Shown here: positions 55,492 through 64,000 of the stretch, in pieces
Numbering within the stretch: the stretch's first letter is position 1
Layout: each line of letters begins with the position of its first letter
Assembly (NCBI GenBank): GCA_034680345.1
Contig: JAXISZ010000001.1
Coordinates: forward strand, 248,001-312,000
Reading direction: 5' to 3'
DNA length: 64,000 bases
DNA from: SXZD01 sp034680345
GTDB lineage: Bacteria > Pseudomonadota > Gammaproteobacteria > Burkholderiales > Burkholderiaceae_B
The notes under the pieces: model-generated
Seen by the model: the letters and a program-made list of their open reading frames with translations, nothing else
The model's database searches: none
What the model was told of the DNA's origin: nothing
Position numbers and translations under genes: made by a program

Positions 55492-56535
55492 CTACTCACT
55501 GGCAAAAATAGGGCCTAGTTTGTCCATCCGTTCTAATGCCATACCGCAACCACGCACCACACAGGTTAGCGGGTCATCCGCCACATGAACTGGCAAACCG
55601 GTTTCTTCCATCAGCAAACGGTCAAGATCTCGCAGCAAAGCGCCGCCGCCAGTTAACATCATGCCACGCTCAGCAATATCAGCACCCAATTCAGGTGGAG
55701 TTTGTTCCAAGCCAATTTTAACCGCAGAAACAATTGCATTTAACGGCTCAGTTAGCGCCTCTAAGATTTCATTGGACGAAATTGTAAAACTGCGAGGAAT
55801 GCCTTCAGATAGGTTGCGACCTTTGACCTCCATGTCACGAATTTCAGAGCCCGGAAAAGCAGAACCAATGCGTTTTTTTATACTTTCAGCCGTTGGCTCA
55901 CCAATCAGCATACCGTAGTTGCGACGAATATAATTGATAATGGCTTCATCAAATTTATCTCCGCCTACACGTACAGAACCGGCGTACACCATACCTCCTA
56001 AAGAAATGATACCCACCTCAGTTGTACCGCCCCCCACATCAACAACCATAGAACCAGATGCTTCGGACACAGGCAACCCTGCCCCAATGGCAGCCGCCAT
56101 AGGCTCTTCAATTAAAAAGACCTGAGATGCACCAGCACCTAAGGCAGATTCACGAATAGCGCGACGCTCCACTTGCGTAGACCCACAAGGCACACAAATA
56201 ATGATACGAGGCGTAGGTGAAAACAAGCGGCTTTCATGAACCATTTTAATAAATTGTTTGAGCATTTGCTCTGTCACGGTAAAATCGGCGATGACCCCAT
56301 CTTTCATGGGACGAATAGCCTCTACATTACCAGGTACTTTGCCCAACATTTGCTTGGCTTCTCGCCCCACAGCTGTAATGGTTTTTTTACCATTCGGACC
56401 ACCTTCTTGGCGGATGGCAACAACCGATGGCTCATCAAGCACAATACCCTTGCCACGGGCGTAAATTAAAGTGTTAGCGGTGCCAAGATCTATGGCCAAA
56501 TCATTAGCAAAATAACTGCGCAGATACCCAATCAT
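55492..56535 (-). CDS. mreB: Actin-like rod-shape protein MreB
   Basis: Filament-forming ATPase that positions wall synthesis. The 347-residue protein has an N-terminal membrane-binding region, the phosphate-1 motif DLGTANTLIY, phosphate-2 VVDVGGGTTEVG, and adenosine motif LTGGGALL. It is the first gene of mreBCD-mrdA-rodA and is divergent from gatC across 180 bases. Confidence 0.97.
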   Translation of the reverse strand: MIGYLRSYFANDLAIDLGTANTLIYARGKGIVLDEPSVVAIRQEGGPNGKKTITAVGREAKQMLGKVPGNVEAIRPMKDGVIADFTVTEQMLKQFIKMVHESRLFSPTPRIIICVPCGSTQVERRAIRESALGAGASQVFLIEEPMAAAIGAGLPVSEASGSMVVDVGGGTTEVGIISLGGMVYAGSVRVGGDKFDEAIINYIRRNYGMLIGEPTAESIKKRIGSAFPGSEIRDMEVKGRNLSEGIPRSFTISSNEILEALTEPLNAIVSAVKIGLEQTPPELGADIAERGMMLTGGGALLRDLDRLLMEETGLPVHVADDPLTCVVRGCGMALERMDKLGPIFASE

Positions 56536-56585
56536 GTCGGAAGGCGTCCTGAAAGTAGATGATTGTTTTTATAAACCAAACCAGC

Positions 56586-56611
56586 GATGATACCCTATAA
56601 AATGTATCATC
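56586..56611. promoter_or_regulatory. Perfect inverted repeat in the mreB-gatC divergent region
   Basis: An 8-bp inverted repeat, GATGATAC (56586-56593) and GTATCATC (56604-56611), encloses a CCTATAAAAT segment that contains a -10-like TATAAA on the plus strand. No good -35 is seen at the right distance. It may be an operator over the gatCAB promoter, or a hairpin in the mreB leader. Confidence 0.35.
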
Positions 56612-56675
56612 AAATGCAAATACTGATTGTAACAGGTCGCTCTGTTCATTTTAAACTGGGCTTTAATTAACCCTT

Positions 56676-56698
56676 CCCGCAAAAAACAGCGGGTTTTT
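56676..56698 (+). terminator. Terminator-like hairpin just upstream of gatC
   Basis: CCCGC (56676-56680), an A-rich loop of eight bases, GCGGG (56689-56693) and TTTTT form an intrinsic-terminator shape. It is not behind a gene: it lies 18 bases before the gatC ATG in the direction of gatC, in a divergent region. It could be an attenuator or a processing site in the gatCAB leader. Confidence 0.5.
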
Positions 56699-56715
56699 CA
56701 TGGAAAAAATGCAAA

Positions 56716-57015
56716 ATGTCTTTGAATAAAAAAGAAATTGTTCAATTGGGGCAACTGGCCCGCCTGCACATTGCACCACAAGATGAAGCACCTTTAACCG
56801 AAGCACTAAACAATATTTTAGATTTAGCCAACCAATTAACCCAAGAAAACACCTCTGGTGTTACACCTTTAACGCACCCTTTAGCGTTAATTGAAAAAAT
56901 TTCGCTACGTCTACGTGAAGATATAGTGACAGAAGATAATCAACGCGAAAACAACCAAGCTTGCGCTCCCGCTATTGAAAATAATTTATTTTTAGTTCCA
57001 AAAGTTATTGAATAA
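56716..57015 (+). CDS. gatC: Asp/Glu-tRNA amidotransferase subunit C
   Basis: The small 99-residue subunit that stabilises GatA-GatB. Family features are the N-terminal LNKKEIVQLGQLARL and the central ILDLANQL, followed by a C-terminal REDIV segment. The ATG has only a weak ribosome site. A nine-codon open frame from ATG 56700 overlaps its start in another frame. It is the first gene of gatCAB. Confidence 0.95.
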   Translation: MSLNKKEIVQLGQLARLHIAPQDEAPLTEALNNILDLANQLTQENTSGVTPLTHPLALIEKISLRLREDIVTEDNQRENNQACAPAIENNLFLVPKVIE

Positions 57016-57028
57016 TCTATTACTTGCC

Positions 57029-58549
57029 ATGATCACTCACACCACAAAACCCGAAATACTCAACTTAAAAAGCCTAGCCAGCCTATTGCAACAACGTAAA
57101 GTCAGTAGTGTTGAACTTACTAAAGCCGCGCTAAACCGTGCACACCAATACGCACATTTAAACGCCTTTATTGACATCAATGAAAATTTATCTTTGGCAC
57201 AAGCCCAAGCGGCTGACAAGCGCATAGCCTTAGGCGAAACGAACCCTTTACTTGGCATTCCTCTAGCGCACAAAGATATTTTTGTCACGCAAGGTTGGAA
57301 AAGTACAGCGGGCTCAAAAATGCTTGCAAATTATGTCAGCCCTTACGATGCTACGGTCGTTAACCAATTGCAACATGCAGGCATGGTGTGTATTGGAAAA
57401 TTGAATTGTGATGAATTCGCTATGGGCTCCTCTAACGAAAATTCTGCATTTGGCCCTGTGCGTAACCCATGGGATATAAATGCCGTGCCTGGCGGATCAT
57501 CGGGCGGTTCTGCAGCCGCAGTTGCGGCAGGCATTGTGCCACTAAGCACCGGAACCGACACAGGCGGCTCTATTCGTCAACCAGCAGCACTGTGCGGCAT
57601 CACTGGCTTAAAACCCTCTTATGGCACCATTTCTCGCTACGGTATAATTGCTTATGCCTCCAGCCTTGATCAAGGTGGCCCAATGGCTGGCAGCGCTGAA
57701 GACTGTGCCATTGCATTAAACGCTATGGCTGGCTTTGATCATAAAGACTCCACCAGCCTAAATAGACCCACTGAAGACTTCACCCGCTTTTTAGGAAAAC
57801 CTATCACTGGTGCCACAGAAAGCCAACCCTTACGGGGGCTGAGCATTGGCGTACCAAAAGAGTTTTTTGCACAAGGCTTATCCGAGGACGTCAAACAAAG
57901 CATTGACAAAGCGCTGGACCGCTATCAATCCCTAGGCGCAGACCTAGTAGAAGTGAGTTTACCGCGTACCAAGCTTTCTATACCCGCTTATTATGTTATT
58001 GCGCCGGCTGAAGCATCATCTAACTTATCGCGGTTTGACGGTGTGCGTTACGGCCACCGCGCTGCCAATTATCACGATTTACAAGACATGTACCAACGCA
58101 GCCGCAGCGAAGGTTTTGGCTCCGAAGTGCAGCGTCGTATCTTAATAGGAACCTATGTGTTATCTCGCGGCTACTACGATGCATACTACTTACAAGCACA
58201 AAGGGTACGTCGTTTAATTGCTCAAGACTTTCAAAACGCTTTTACACAATGCGATGTAATTGCAGGCCCAGTCTGCCCAACCGTTGCCTGGAATGTCGGG
58301 GAAAAAACCGACGACCCATTACAAATGTATCTAGCCGATATTTATACACTAGGGGCTAGCTTAGCGGGTTTGCCAGGTATGTCTATACCAATTGGGTTTG
58401 GCAATCAAAATCGCCCTGTCGGCCTACAACTGATTGGCAACTACTTTTCAGAAGCACAATTACTACAAACCGCTGATTTTTATCAGGGTATCACAGACCA
58501 TCATTTACAACGCCCCAATATCAATCACCTTGCAACAGAAGGAGCCTAG
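57029..58549 (+). CDS. gatA: Asp/Glu-tRNA amidotransferase subunit A
   Basis: Amidase subunit that releases ammonia from glutamine. The Ser-cisSer-Lys triad lies in HKDIF (Lys), GGSSGGSAAA and GTDTGGSIRQPAA. The C-terminal LPGMSIPIG is typical. ATG 57029 gives 506 residues. An in-frame TTG at 57008 would overlap gatC by eight bases and cannot be excluded. Confidence 0.95.
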   Translation: MITHTTKPEILNLKSLASLLQQRKVSSVELTKAALNRAHQYAHLNAFIDINENLSLAQAQAADKRIALGETNPLLGIPLAHKDIFVTQGWKSTAGSKMLANYVSPYDATVVNQLQHAGMVCIGKLNCDEFAMGSSNENSAFGPVRNPWDINAVPGGSSGGSAAAVAAGIVPLSTGTDTGGSIRQPAALCGITGLKPSYGTISRYGIIAYASSLDQGGPMAGSAEDCAIALNAMAGFDHKDSTSLNRPTEDFTRFLGKPITGATESQPLRGLSIGVPKEFFAQGLSEDVKQSIDKALDRYQSLGADLVEVSLPRTKLSIPAYYVIAPAEASSNLSRFDGVRYGHRAANYHDLQDMYQRSRSEGFGSEVQRRILIGTYVLSRGYYDAYYLQAQRVRRLIAQDFQNAFTQCDVIAGPVCPTVAWNVGEKTDDPLQMYLADIYTLGASLAGLPGMSIPIGFGNQNRPVGLQLIGNYFSEAQLLQTADFYQGITDHHLQRPNINHLATEGA

Positions 58550-58551
58550 AA

Positions 58552-60018
58552 ATGAGCTGGGAAATTGTCATCGGCCTTGAAACCCATGTTCAGCTGGCCA
58601 CACAGTCTAAAATTTTTTCAGGTGCTAGCACGCAATTTGGCGCAGCTCCTAACACCCAAGCCTGCGCAGTTGATTTAGCGCTACCCGGCGTACTACCCGT
58701 TATGAATCACCAAGCCGTAACTCACGCAATTACTTTTGGTTTAGCAGTAGAGGCCGAAATTGCAGAACAATCGACCTTTGAACGAAAAAATTATTTTTAC
58801 CCTGACCTACCCAAAGGATATCAAATTAGTCAAAATGATATTCCAATTGTTCAAGGTGGACACTTAGACATTGTTGTTGGCGAAGCCGTAAAAACTATTC
58901 ATTTGGTGCGTGCGCATTTAGAGGAAGACGCCGGAAAAAGTTTACACGAAGATTTTGCAGGCATGACCGGTATTGATTTAAACCGTGCTGGAACACCTTT
59001 ACTAGAAATTGTTACCCAACCTGATATGCGCAGCGCCGAGGAAGCCGTGGCTTATGCCAAAACATTGCATAGCCTTGTCACATGGCTAGGCATTAGCGAC
59101 GGCAACATGCAAGAAGGTAGCTTTCGCTGTGATGCCAATGTGTCTGTTCGCAAGCTAGGCAAAGAACTAGGAACACGTTGTGAAATCAAAAATTTAAACT
59201 CCTTTAAATTTTTACAGCAGGCCATCATTTACGAAGCACAACGACAAATTGAAATACTTGAAGATGGCGGTTCAATCACACAAGAAACCCGCTTGTATGA
59301 CCCTGATCGTAACGAAACACGCTCAATGCGCAGCAAAGAAAACGCACACGATTACCGCTATTTCCCAGACCCCGACTTACCCCCTTTATGCGTAAAACCG
59401 GACTGGGTAGAAAGTATTCGCAAAAAAATGCCTGAATTACCAAGCCAAAAACAAAAGCGTTATATAAGCGAATTAAGTTTGCCTACTTACGATGCTGTAG
59501 TGCTGACCACATCGCGTGCAATGGCTGATTTCTTTGAAGCTGTTGTAGCATGCCTAAATAATAATTTAGGCAATACTCTGGGCAATGCACAAGCTAAACT
59601 AGCAGCCAATTGGTTGATGGGTGAAGTGTCTTCACAATTAAACCGCGATGGTATTGAATTGAACCAAGCACCTATTTCAGCCATTAAATTGGCAAATTTA
59701 CTTGAACGAATTATTGACAACACACTTTCAAATAAATTAGCCAAAGAAGTTTTTTTAGCAATCTGGTCCGGTGCTGAAAACGGTAATGTCGATGCGATTA
59801 TTGAAAACCGTGGACTTAAACAAATAACCGACACCCAAGCAATTGAAAACATCATTAATGACGTAATCAACGCCAACACAGAAGCAGTCAATCAATACCG
59901 TTGCGGAAAAGATAAAGCATTTAATATGCTGGTTGGCCAAGTGATGAAACAAGCCAAAGGAAAAGCAAACCCAAGCACTGTCAACGAACTGCTCAAGAAA
60001 AAACTTGAACCTCATTAA
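58552..60018 (+). CDS. gatB: Asp/Glu-tRNA amidotransferase subunit B
   Basis: Kinase/transamidation subunit that converts misacylated Glu-tRNA(Gln) or Asp-tRNA(Asn). The N-terminal IGLETHVQL, the YFYPDLPKGYQISQ motif, RCDANVSVR and YRYFPDPDLPP are family signatures. A C-terminal GatB/YqeY tail follows. Length is 488 residues, two bases behind gatA. A gatCAB operon indicates that at least one of Gln- or Asn-tRNA is made by transamidation in this organism. Confidence 0.96.
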   Translation: MSWEIVIGLETHVQLATQSKIFSGASTQFGAAPNTQACAVDLALPGVLPVMNHQAVTHAITFGLAVEAEIAEQSTFERKNYFYPDLPKGYQISQNDIPIVQGGHLDIVVGEAVKTIHLVRAHLEEDAGKSLHEDFAGMTGIDLNRAGTPLLEIVTQPDMRSAEEAVAYAKTLHSLVTWLGISDGNMQEGSFRCDANVSVRKLGKELGTRCEIKNLNSFKFLQQAIIYEAQRQIEILEDGGSITQETRLYDPDRNETRSMRSKENAHDYRYFPDPDLPPLCVKPDWVESIRKKMPELPSQKQKRYISELSLPTYDAVVLTTSRAMADFFEAVVACLNNNLGNTLGNAQAKLAANWLMGEVSSQLNRDGIELNQAPISAIKLANLLERIIDNTLSNKLAKEVFLAIWSGAENGNVDAIIENRGLKQITDTQAIENIINDVINANTEAVNQYRCGKDKAFNMLVGQVMKQAKGKANPSTVNELLKKKLEPH

Positions 60019-60098
60019 TTTAATACAATAACTTGGAATAGCATGGCTGTGGCTCTTTTTAATTTTTTTATTGTTTGATTTTTTTGAAGGAAAATTCA

Positions 60099-60758
60099 AT
60101 GAATTTTATTTTTAAGCTAAAAAAATTAAATGCTACAGCGCTAACTATAACCACATTACTTCTTAACGCTTGTGCGCAACACATAAGCAGTCACGTTACC
60201 ACCTACCAACGCTTAGAGCCAGAAGCATTGGCTCAAACGTCAAAATCATTCGTTATCGCACCCAACTCTAAAATTGAAGCCCAAGAATTTGAACAATACA
60301 GGCATCTGCTGATTGCAGAACTAGGGCCTCTTGATTTTACGGAAGCAAAAGACCCAAAAAAAGCACAATATCGAGTTGAATTTGAAATTCAAAGCTCGGA
60401 GCAAACACGCACAGTCCTGGACTATATACCACCTACGCACTGGGGCACAACCCAAGGGGTTTACGGGCGCAACGGACGCTATATTTATGATCCTTTCTTA
60501 TCAACCCAAATTCCTATAGAACGCACTATTTATTATACTCACTACGAACTGAAGGTTTCACTATTTGATACAAATCAAACACCTGAAAAATCCGTATGGG
60601 AAGGCAAAGCGTCAACTGATATCAATAAAAACCACAACACAAAAAAAGCAACAACTATAAATGTTGCGCCTTATTTAATACGTAGTGTTTTTGTAGGATT
60701 TCCAGGTGAAAACACAAAAACACGAAACGTCAAACTGCCAAAAATAAAACCTTTTTAA
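60099..60758 (+). CDS. DUF4136-type lipoprotein
   Basis: A 219-residue protein starting at ATG 60099 behind an AAGGAAA site; an upstream in-frame start at 60075 is rejected. A lipoprotein signal with an LNAC lipobox (Cys at about 25) is followed by a domain with KSFVIAPNS, YRVEFEI, an aromatic GVYGRNGRYIYDP stretch and YYTHYELKVSLFD, resembling DUF4136 proteins. The function is unknown. It stands alone, 80 bases behind gatB, and is convergent with the cyclase gene. Confidence 0.6.
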   Translation: MNFIFKLKKLNATALTITTLLLNACAQHISSHVTTYQRLEPEALAQTSKSFVIAPNSKIEAQEFEQYRHLLIAELGPLDFTEAKDPKKAQYRVEFEIQSSEQTRTVLDYIPPTHWGTTQGVYGRNGRYIYDPFLSTQIPIERTIYYTHYELKVSLFDTNQTPEKSVWEGKASTDINKNHNTKKATTINVAPYLIRSVFVGFPGENTKTRNVKLPKIKPF

Positions 60759-60770
60759 AAATTGCTTTAA

Positions 60771-60792
60771 TTTTTAAGTTAAATCTTAAAAA
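60771..60792. terminator. AT-rich inverted repeat between convergent genes
   Basis: TTTTTAAG (60771-60778), TTAAAT loop and CTTAAAAA (60785-60792) form a perfect 8-bp AT-rich stem between the convergent lipoprotein and cyclase genes. Its position fits a weak bidirectional terminator, though the stem has only one G-C pair. Confidence 0.4.
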
Positions 60793-60807
60793 AACACTCA
60801 ACTAAAA

Positions 60808-62985
60808 TTAGTTTCCCTGGTCATTACACTGTTGCAAAAAGTAGCTTGACGCTGAGTCCCCTCCGCGCATTTGTATAGTCAATTCAAAATATGATTTAGC
60901 CGTTGTCAGGTCACTGGCTAAAAAAGCAGTCAGCGCTTTATCATAAATTTCAATCCACGCGTAATCCGAAGCTTTATAGGTGCTTTCACGCATTGCTATC
61001 AATTCGTAAATAACAACTGGCTGAGACTTGCCTTTAAAGAAGGTGACATCAAGACGACGCGCTACAATATCGTATTTAGCTAACTCATAAGTAGACTGCC
61101 CAATAATGCAACGAACACCATACTTTTTACAACCACCTTCAAAACGGCTTGCTAAATTTACAGGATCGCCGACCACGGTATAATTTATTCGCGACTTTGA
61201 ACCTATGTTGCCAACAACGACTCGACCGGTGTTCACACCAATGCGCATATTTAAAGCATCTGCCCATTTTTCAGGCCAATGCTTACGTAACTCCTCAAGC
61301 TTGGCCAAACAATCCAACGCAGCTGCACAAGCTCTTACCGGATGCTCTTCATAGTAAAACGGTGCCCCCCAAAAGGCCATAACGCAATCACCTATGAACT
61401 TATCAATTGTTCCCAGTTGATTCTCGATTTGATCTGACATTGTTTCAAAGTATTGATCCAAATAAGGCACAATTTTAGGCCCTAGCTCTTCAGTAATTGA
61501 GGTAAACCCAACCAAGTCAGCAAACATGATGCTGACTGTGCGATTTTCCCCATAAGGTTTAGCCACCACACCACTTCTAAGTAATTTTTTAACCAGTTCA
61601 GTTGGTAAATATTTACCAAACGAATACAATCCAGAAGCCATATAGACCAACGCCCCTGATAAAGTATGAATTTCTCTAATTCGTGAATTTACCAAAGAAA
61701 TTTTAGACAAATCATAATTACTTACAAAGTGCGTTTGTTTTATAATCTCTGTCAAAGGCTTAATAATTCCATAATGCCCTAAAGCCATTGCCGATAAACA
61801 ACCAAACACAATCATGATCACAACAAATAAGATAACCATTGCTGTGTTTTGGTTAACTCGCTCCGCAAAATCCTCTGTAGGAATGACAGTAAACAAGAAC
61901 CAATTATTTCGGCCTATAGCCTGAGCAGAAACAGAATAAATCTTTCCTTCCACCAATGCTCGAACAGTCCAATTCTGGGCTAAACTTTTAATGTCAACCA
62001 AACCATTTTCTTTCAATGCTCGGCTCGCCACCCTTATTAAAGGTGCATTGGCATTGTGAATCGTCGGCAAAAACAAAAGCTCATCTTCTTCATCCTTATG
62101 CATAATCTCTTGTTTCAGGTCAACAGGTGCTTTAGATGCAAGAATGCGCCCCTCTTGGTCAACCATAAAGACTGTCCCTGATTTTCCAACCCTAAGATGA
62201 GACATGAAATCAGACAAACGATCTAATTCCAATGCTATTGTGACAACCCCCAAATTCAAATGATCCTTAGAACGAATTTGCAAAGCTGCATTTACACCCG
62301 GTCGGCCAGTGGAAGAAAAAGTATAAGCTTGGGTAAGAACGGCTTGATTATCGTGTTGTAAAGCCTGTCTGAACCAAGCTCGTTGGACTGCATTGTATTC
62401 ATTGACTCTGGTATTTTCTCTAACAAAACTGTATTCTTGACCATCGTAAACAAACAATCTTTCATGGCGTAATGCCCTGCCTGCTTTATGACTCCAAGCG
62501 CTGTCTATTAATGCTATGGAACCAGCACTTCTTCTTTGAGCCCCATAATAATCACCATTGTTTAATCCGATACCTACAAAACTATAGTAACGGCTGGCAT
62601 TTAATATTGGCAATAACATGGCCTCACGCTCAACCTGATTACGCAAATCAATAGTGCCACTTTTCCATAAATCACCAAGTAATCGCTGATGACCCATCAC
62701 CATCGCCAATGTGTCATTGAACTCACGACTAAGCGATGAAATCACCTCATGGTTTAACTGTTGCACAAATTCATCAGAATTTTTGTATACAACCCAACGC
62801 CAAGGAAAATGAACAACCAGAGCTGTCATCAAAACTGTAACAAGGGTAACCAATAGAAAACCAACACGCAAACTAACATCCAATCGAACTGAAGAAACTT
62901 TTTTTAAGTTTATTTCTGGAGCATCTAAACTTTGTGGAAAGAATTGATTGGACTGCTTTTCGATTAATTCTGAATGTAAATTCAT
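60808..62985 (-). CDS. Membrane-bound class III adenylate cyclase with periplasmic sensor domain
   Basis: A 725-residue receptor cyclase making cAMP. Membrane helix 1 (about 41-60), a periplasmic dCache-like sensor (about 65-378) and membrane helix 2 (about 381-402) are followed by a short HAMP-like linker (about 403-460). The cyclase domain (about 482-670) has metal-binding Asp490 (FADLVGF) and Asp533 (GDCVMAFWG). The adenine-selecting Lys529 (DKFIGD) and the later Asp of YTVVGDPVN point to ATP rather than GTP. A tail of about 55 residues follows. The 150-base upstream gap (62986-63135) probably holds the promoter. The signal sensed is unknown. Confidence 0.88.
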   Translation of the reverse strand: MNLHSELIEKQSNQFFPQSLDAPEINLKKVSSVRLDVSLRVGFLLVTLVTVLMTALVVHFPWRWVVYKNSDEFVQQLNHEVISSLSREFNDTLAMVMGHQRLLGDLWKSGTIDLRNQVEREAMLLPILNASRYYSFVGIGLNNGDYYGAQRRSAGSIALIDSAWSHKAGRALRHERLFVYDGQEYSFVRENTRVNEYNAVQRAWFRQALQHDNQAVLTQAYTFSSTGRPGVNAALQIRSKDHLNLGVVTIALELDRLSDFMSHLRVGKSGTVFMVDQEGRILASKAPVDLKQEIMHKDEEDELLFLPTIHNANAPLIRVASRALKENGLVDIKSLAQNWTVRALVEGKIYSVSAQAIGRNNWFLFTVIPTEDFAERVNQNTAMVILFVVIMIVFGCLSAMALGHYGIIKPLTEIIKQTHFVSNYDLSKISLVNSRIREIHTLSGALVYMASGLYSFGKYLPTELVKKLLRSGVVAKPYGENRTVSIMFADLVGFTSITEELGPKIVPYLDQYFETMSDQIENQLGTIDKFIGDCVMAFWGAPFYYEEHPVRACAAALDCLAKLEELRKHWPEKWADALNMRIGVNTGRVVVGNIGSKSRINYTVVGDPVNLASRFEGGCKKYGVRCIIGQSTYELAKYDIVARRLDVTFFKGKSQPVVIYELIAMRESTYKASDYAWIEIYDKALTAFLASDLTTAKSYFELTIQMRGGDSASSYFLQQCNDQGN

Positions 62986-63135
62986 AATGGCTTGTCCCCG
63001 TGCAGAACTACCTTAAATCAATTTTATTTGTGAGTATCTTTTTATTAACGTATAAAAACCCCAGCTAATATAGCAAGATATAATCTAAAAAATAACACCT
63101 TTTCGCCTTCACAACGTGCATTGAGCCATCGATAG

Positions 63136-64000
63136 TTATAATGGCAGTATGCGCTTTTCAATTTCTAATAACGAGGCTGCATAGAAACGATAAAAACTTA
63201 AAAACTGATAAACTCGATCTGCTAACAAGCTCAAAATTAAATCATCATAGGTCATCCCAACCTGAGATAAACCAGCTGAAATCAAAGATAAAGACTCTGC
63301 AGTAGATGCTTTTAAGTCAGGCTTTAGATTGGCCTCAATGACATGTATCTTACCCACCTCATCAGACCGAAAATCAACCCGAACACACGCAGTTAAATTT
63401 AAATAGTGCTGCAAACAACGCACTATATTGGTTAACTGCCGCCCCACCCTAGATGTAGCGGACAAACATTGAAAACGATTAACACCAATTGGGCAAACAT
63501 CCTGCGATGTAAAAATCATCTCATCCTTACTGAACAAACGCTGTATGTGTGAAAATACAAAAGCCTCTTTCAATAGTTCAATTTGATGATCCCTACACAA
63601 TACAAAACCACCCAAAGCAGCTGTGTACTCAAGACCTGATAAAAACTTTTCAATCAAAACAACATTTCCAGTTACAGCAATCACTTCCTGAACTGCTTCT
63701 GCTAAACCTGATCGATCAACACAATGTACATTTAATGAAGCACGCCCTGAAACCGGTTTAACCACGAACAGACCATCATAGTCCGTAAATTTTTTGATAA
63801 AGTCTTGAGAGTCTGTCAAACAACCGCTGAACTGCTGTTGGTGCACAACCATATATGGTGCTGTAGGAATGCCAATTGACTGCAATGTATTTTTAAAAAT
63901 ATGCTTGTAATCGAGCAAACAAGCATTTAAAGGGTGATGACCTATATATGGAACCCCACTTAACTCAAGCATAGAAGCAGCGTGTGCCACTGAACCCAAA
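63136..64000 (-). CDS. D-alanine-D-alanine ligase-like ATP-grasp protein, 5' end outside window
   Basis: The frame is open to the window edge, so the N-terminus is missing and the TTG at the edge is not a credible start. ATP-grasp features are visible: LELSGVPYIGHHPLNACLLDYK (D-Ala ligase-like GIPYxG and DK positions), the ATP-binding FVVKPVSGRASLNV, LIEKFLSGLEYTA, and the metal-binding CVRVDFR with IEANLKPDL. In true D-Ala-D-Ala ligases the last segment is an ENTxPG-like motif. Here the proline/glycine part differs, and the C-terminus carries an extra aromatic helix. It may ligate other amino acids. Confidence 0.7.
   Translation of the reverse strand, partial: LGSVAHAASMLELSGVPYIGHHPLNACLLDYKHIFKNTLQSIGIPTAPYMVVHQQQFSGCLTDSQDFIKKFTDYDGLFVVKPVSGRASLNVHCVDRSGLAEAVQEVIAVTGNVVLIEKFLSGLEYTAALGGFVLCRDHQIELLKEAFVFSHIQRLFSKDEMIFTSQDVCPIGVNRFQCLSATSRVGRQLTNIVRCLQHYLNLTACVRVDFRSDEVGKIHVIEANLKPDLKASTAESLSLISAGLSQVGMTYDDLILSLLADRVYQFLSFYRFYAASLLEIEKRILPL

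Noticed and set aside
1..64000. CRISPR arrays, tRNA or rRNA genes, insertion sequences
   Set aside because: Reading through the intergenic regions showed no regularly spaced repeats, cloverleaf-like genes or transposase frames.

Overview
The window looks like chromosome of an AT-rich member of the Betaproteobacteria, probably order Burkholderiales. The evidence is gene order. It carries the M48 peptidase/rsgA/CobD-like block, ubiH-pepP-murU-amgK facing lptD-surA-pdxA-rsmA, glyA-nrdR-ribD-ribE, and mreBCD-mrdA-rodA divergent from gatCAB. G+C looks near 40% by eye and was not computed. No rRNA, tRNA, insertion sequence, CRISPR array or prophage was seen. I cannot name the genus.

Layout. 1-9250 is housekeeping: ribosome assembly (rsgA), a CobD/CbiB-like membrane protein, a CDF metal exporter, pgi, ubiquinone hydroxylation (ubiH), aminopeptidase P, and the MurU/AmgK cell-wall recycling pair. 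9345-14865 is the outer-membrane biogenesis operon lptD-surA-pdxA-rsmA. 15086-33294 is an accessory, tightly overlapping locus of twelve genes. It encodes a type IVb-pilus-like assembly machine (secretin, PilP-like protein, assembly ATPase, platform protein, two bitopic inner-membrane proteins and a PpiC-type lipoprotein), three prepilin-like proteins, and two paralogous giant fibre proteins of about 1370 residues. The giants have Sec signals, beta-helical tandem repeats and a phage-tail-fibre type S74 intramolecular chaperone. This is the most novel part of the window.

33530-37255 is glyA-nrdR-ribD-ribE. 37259-41196 is a decaying patch: a Fic-family pseudogene with frameshifts, a stop and a lost core, followed by a DUF1800/DUF1501 gene pair in which each gene carries one apparent frameshift. 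mgtE and a fused pabB-pabC follow on the minus strand. 44772-51031 is a second accessory locus that looks like a cell-surface polysaccharide cluster: a processive GT2 synthase, a membrane-anchored bactofilin-like protein, a UDP-GlcNAc 2-epimerase, a YaiO-like outer-membrane barrel, a polytopic membrane protein and a zinc-ribbon methyltransferase. 51028-56535 (minus strand) is the rod-shape operon mreB-mreC-mreD-mrdA-rodA. 56716-60018 is gatCAB, the tRNA-dependent amidotransferase. The window ends with a DUF4136-type lipoprotein, a membrane class III adenylate cyclase with a periplasmic sensor, and the 3' part of a D-Ala-D-Ala-ligase-like ATP-grasp gene.

How the parts connect: most genes concern the envelope. 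LptD and SurA build the outer membrane. MurU/AmgK and the Mre/Pbp2/RodA elongasome recycle and build peptidoglycan. The pilus-like locus and the polysaccharide locus would decorate the surface. The giant fibres are proposed to be exported to the tip or shaft of the pilus-like structure, in the role that PilV adhesins play in IncI-type thin pili; this is inference.
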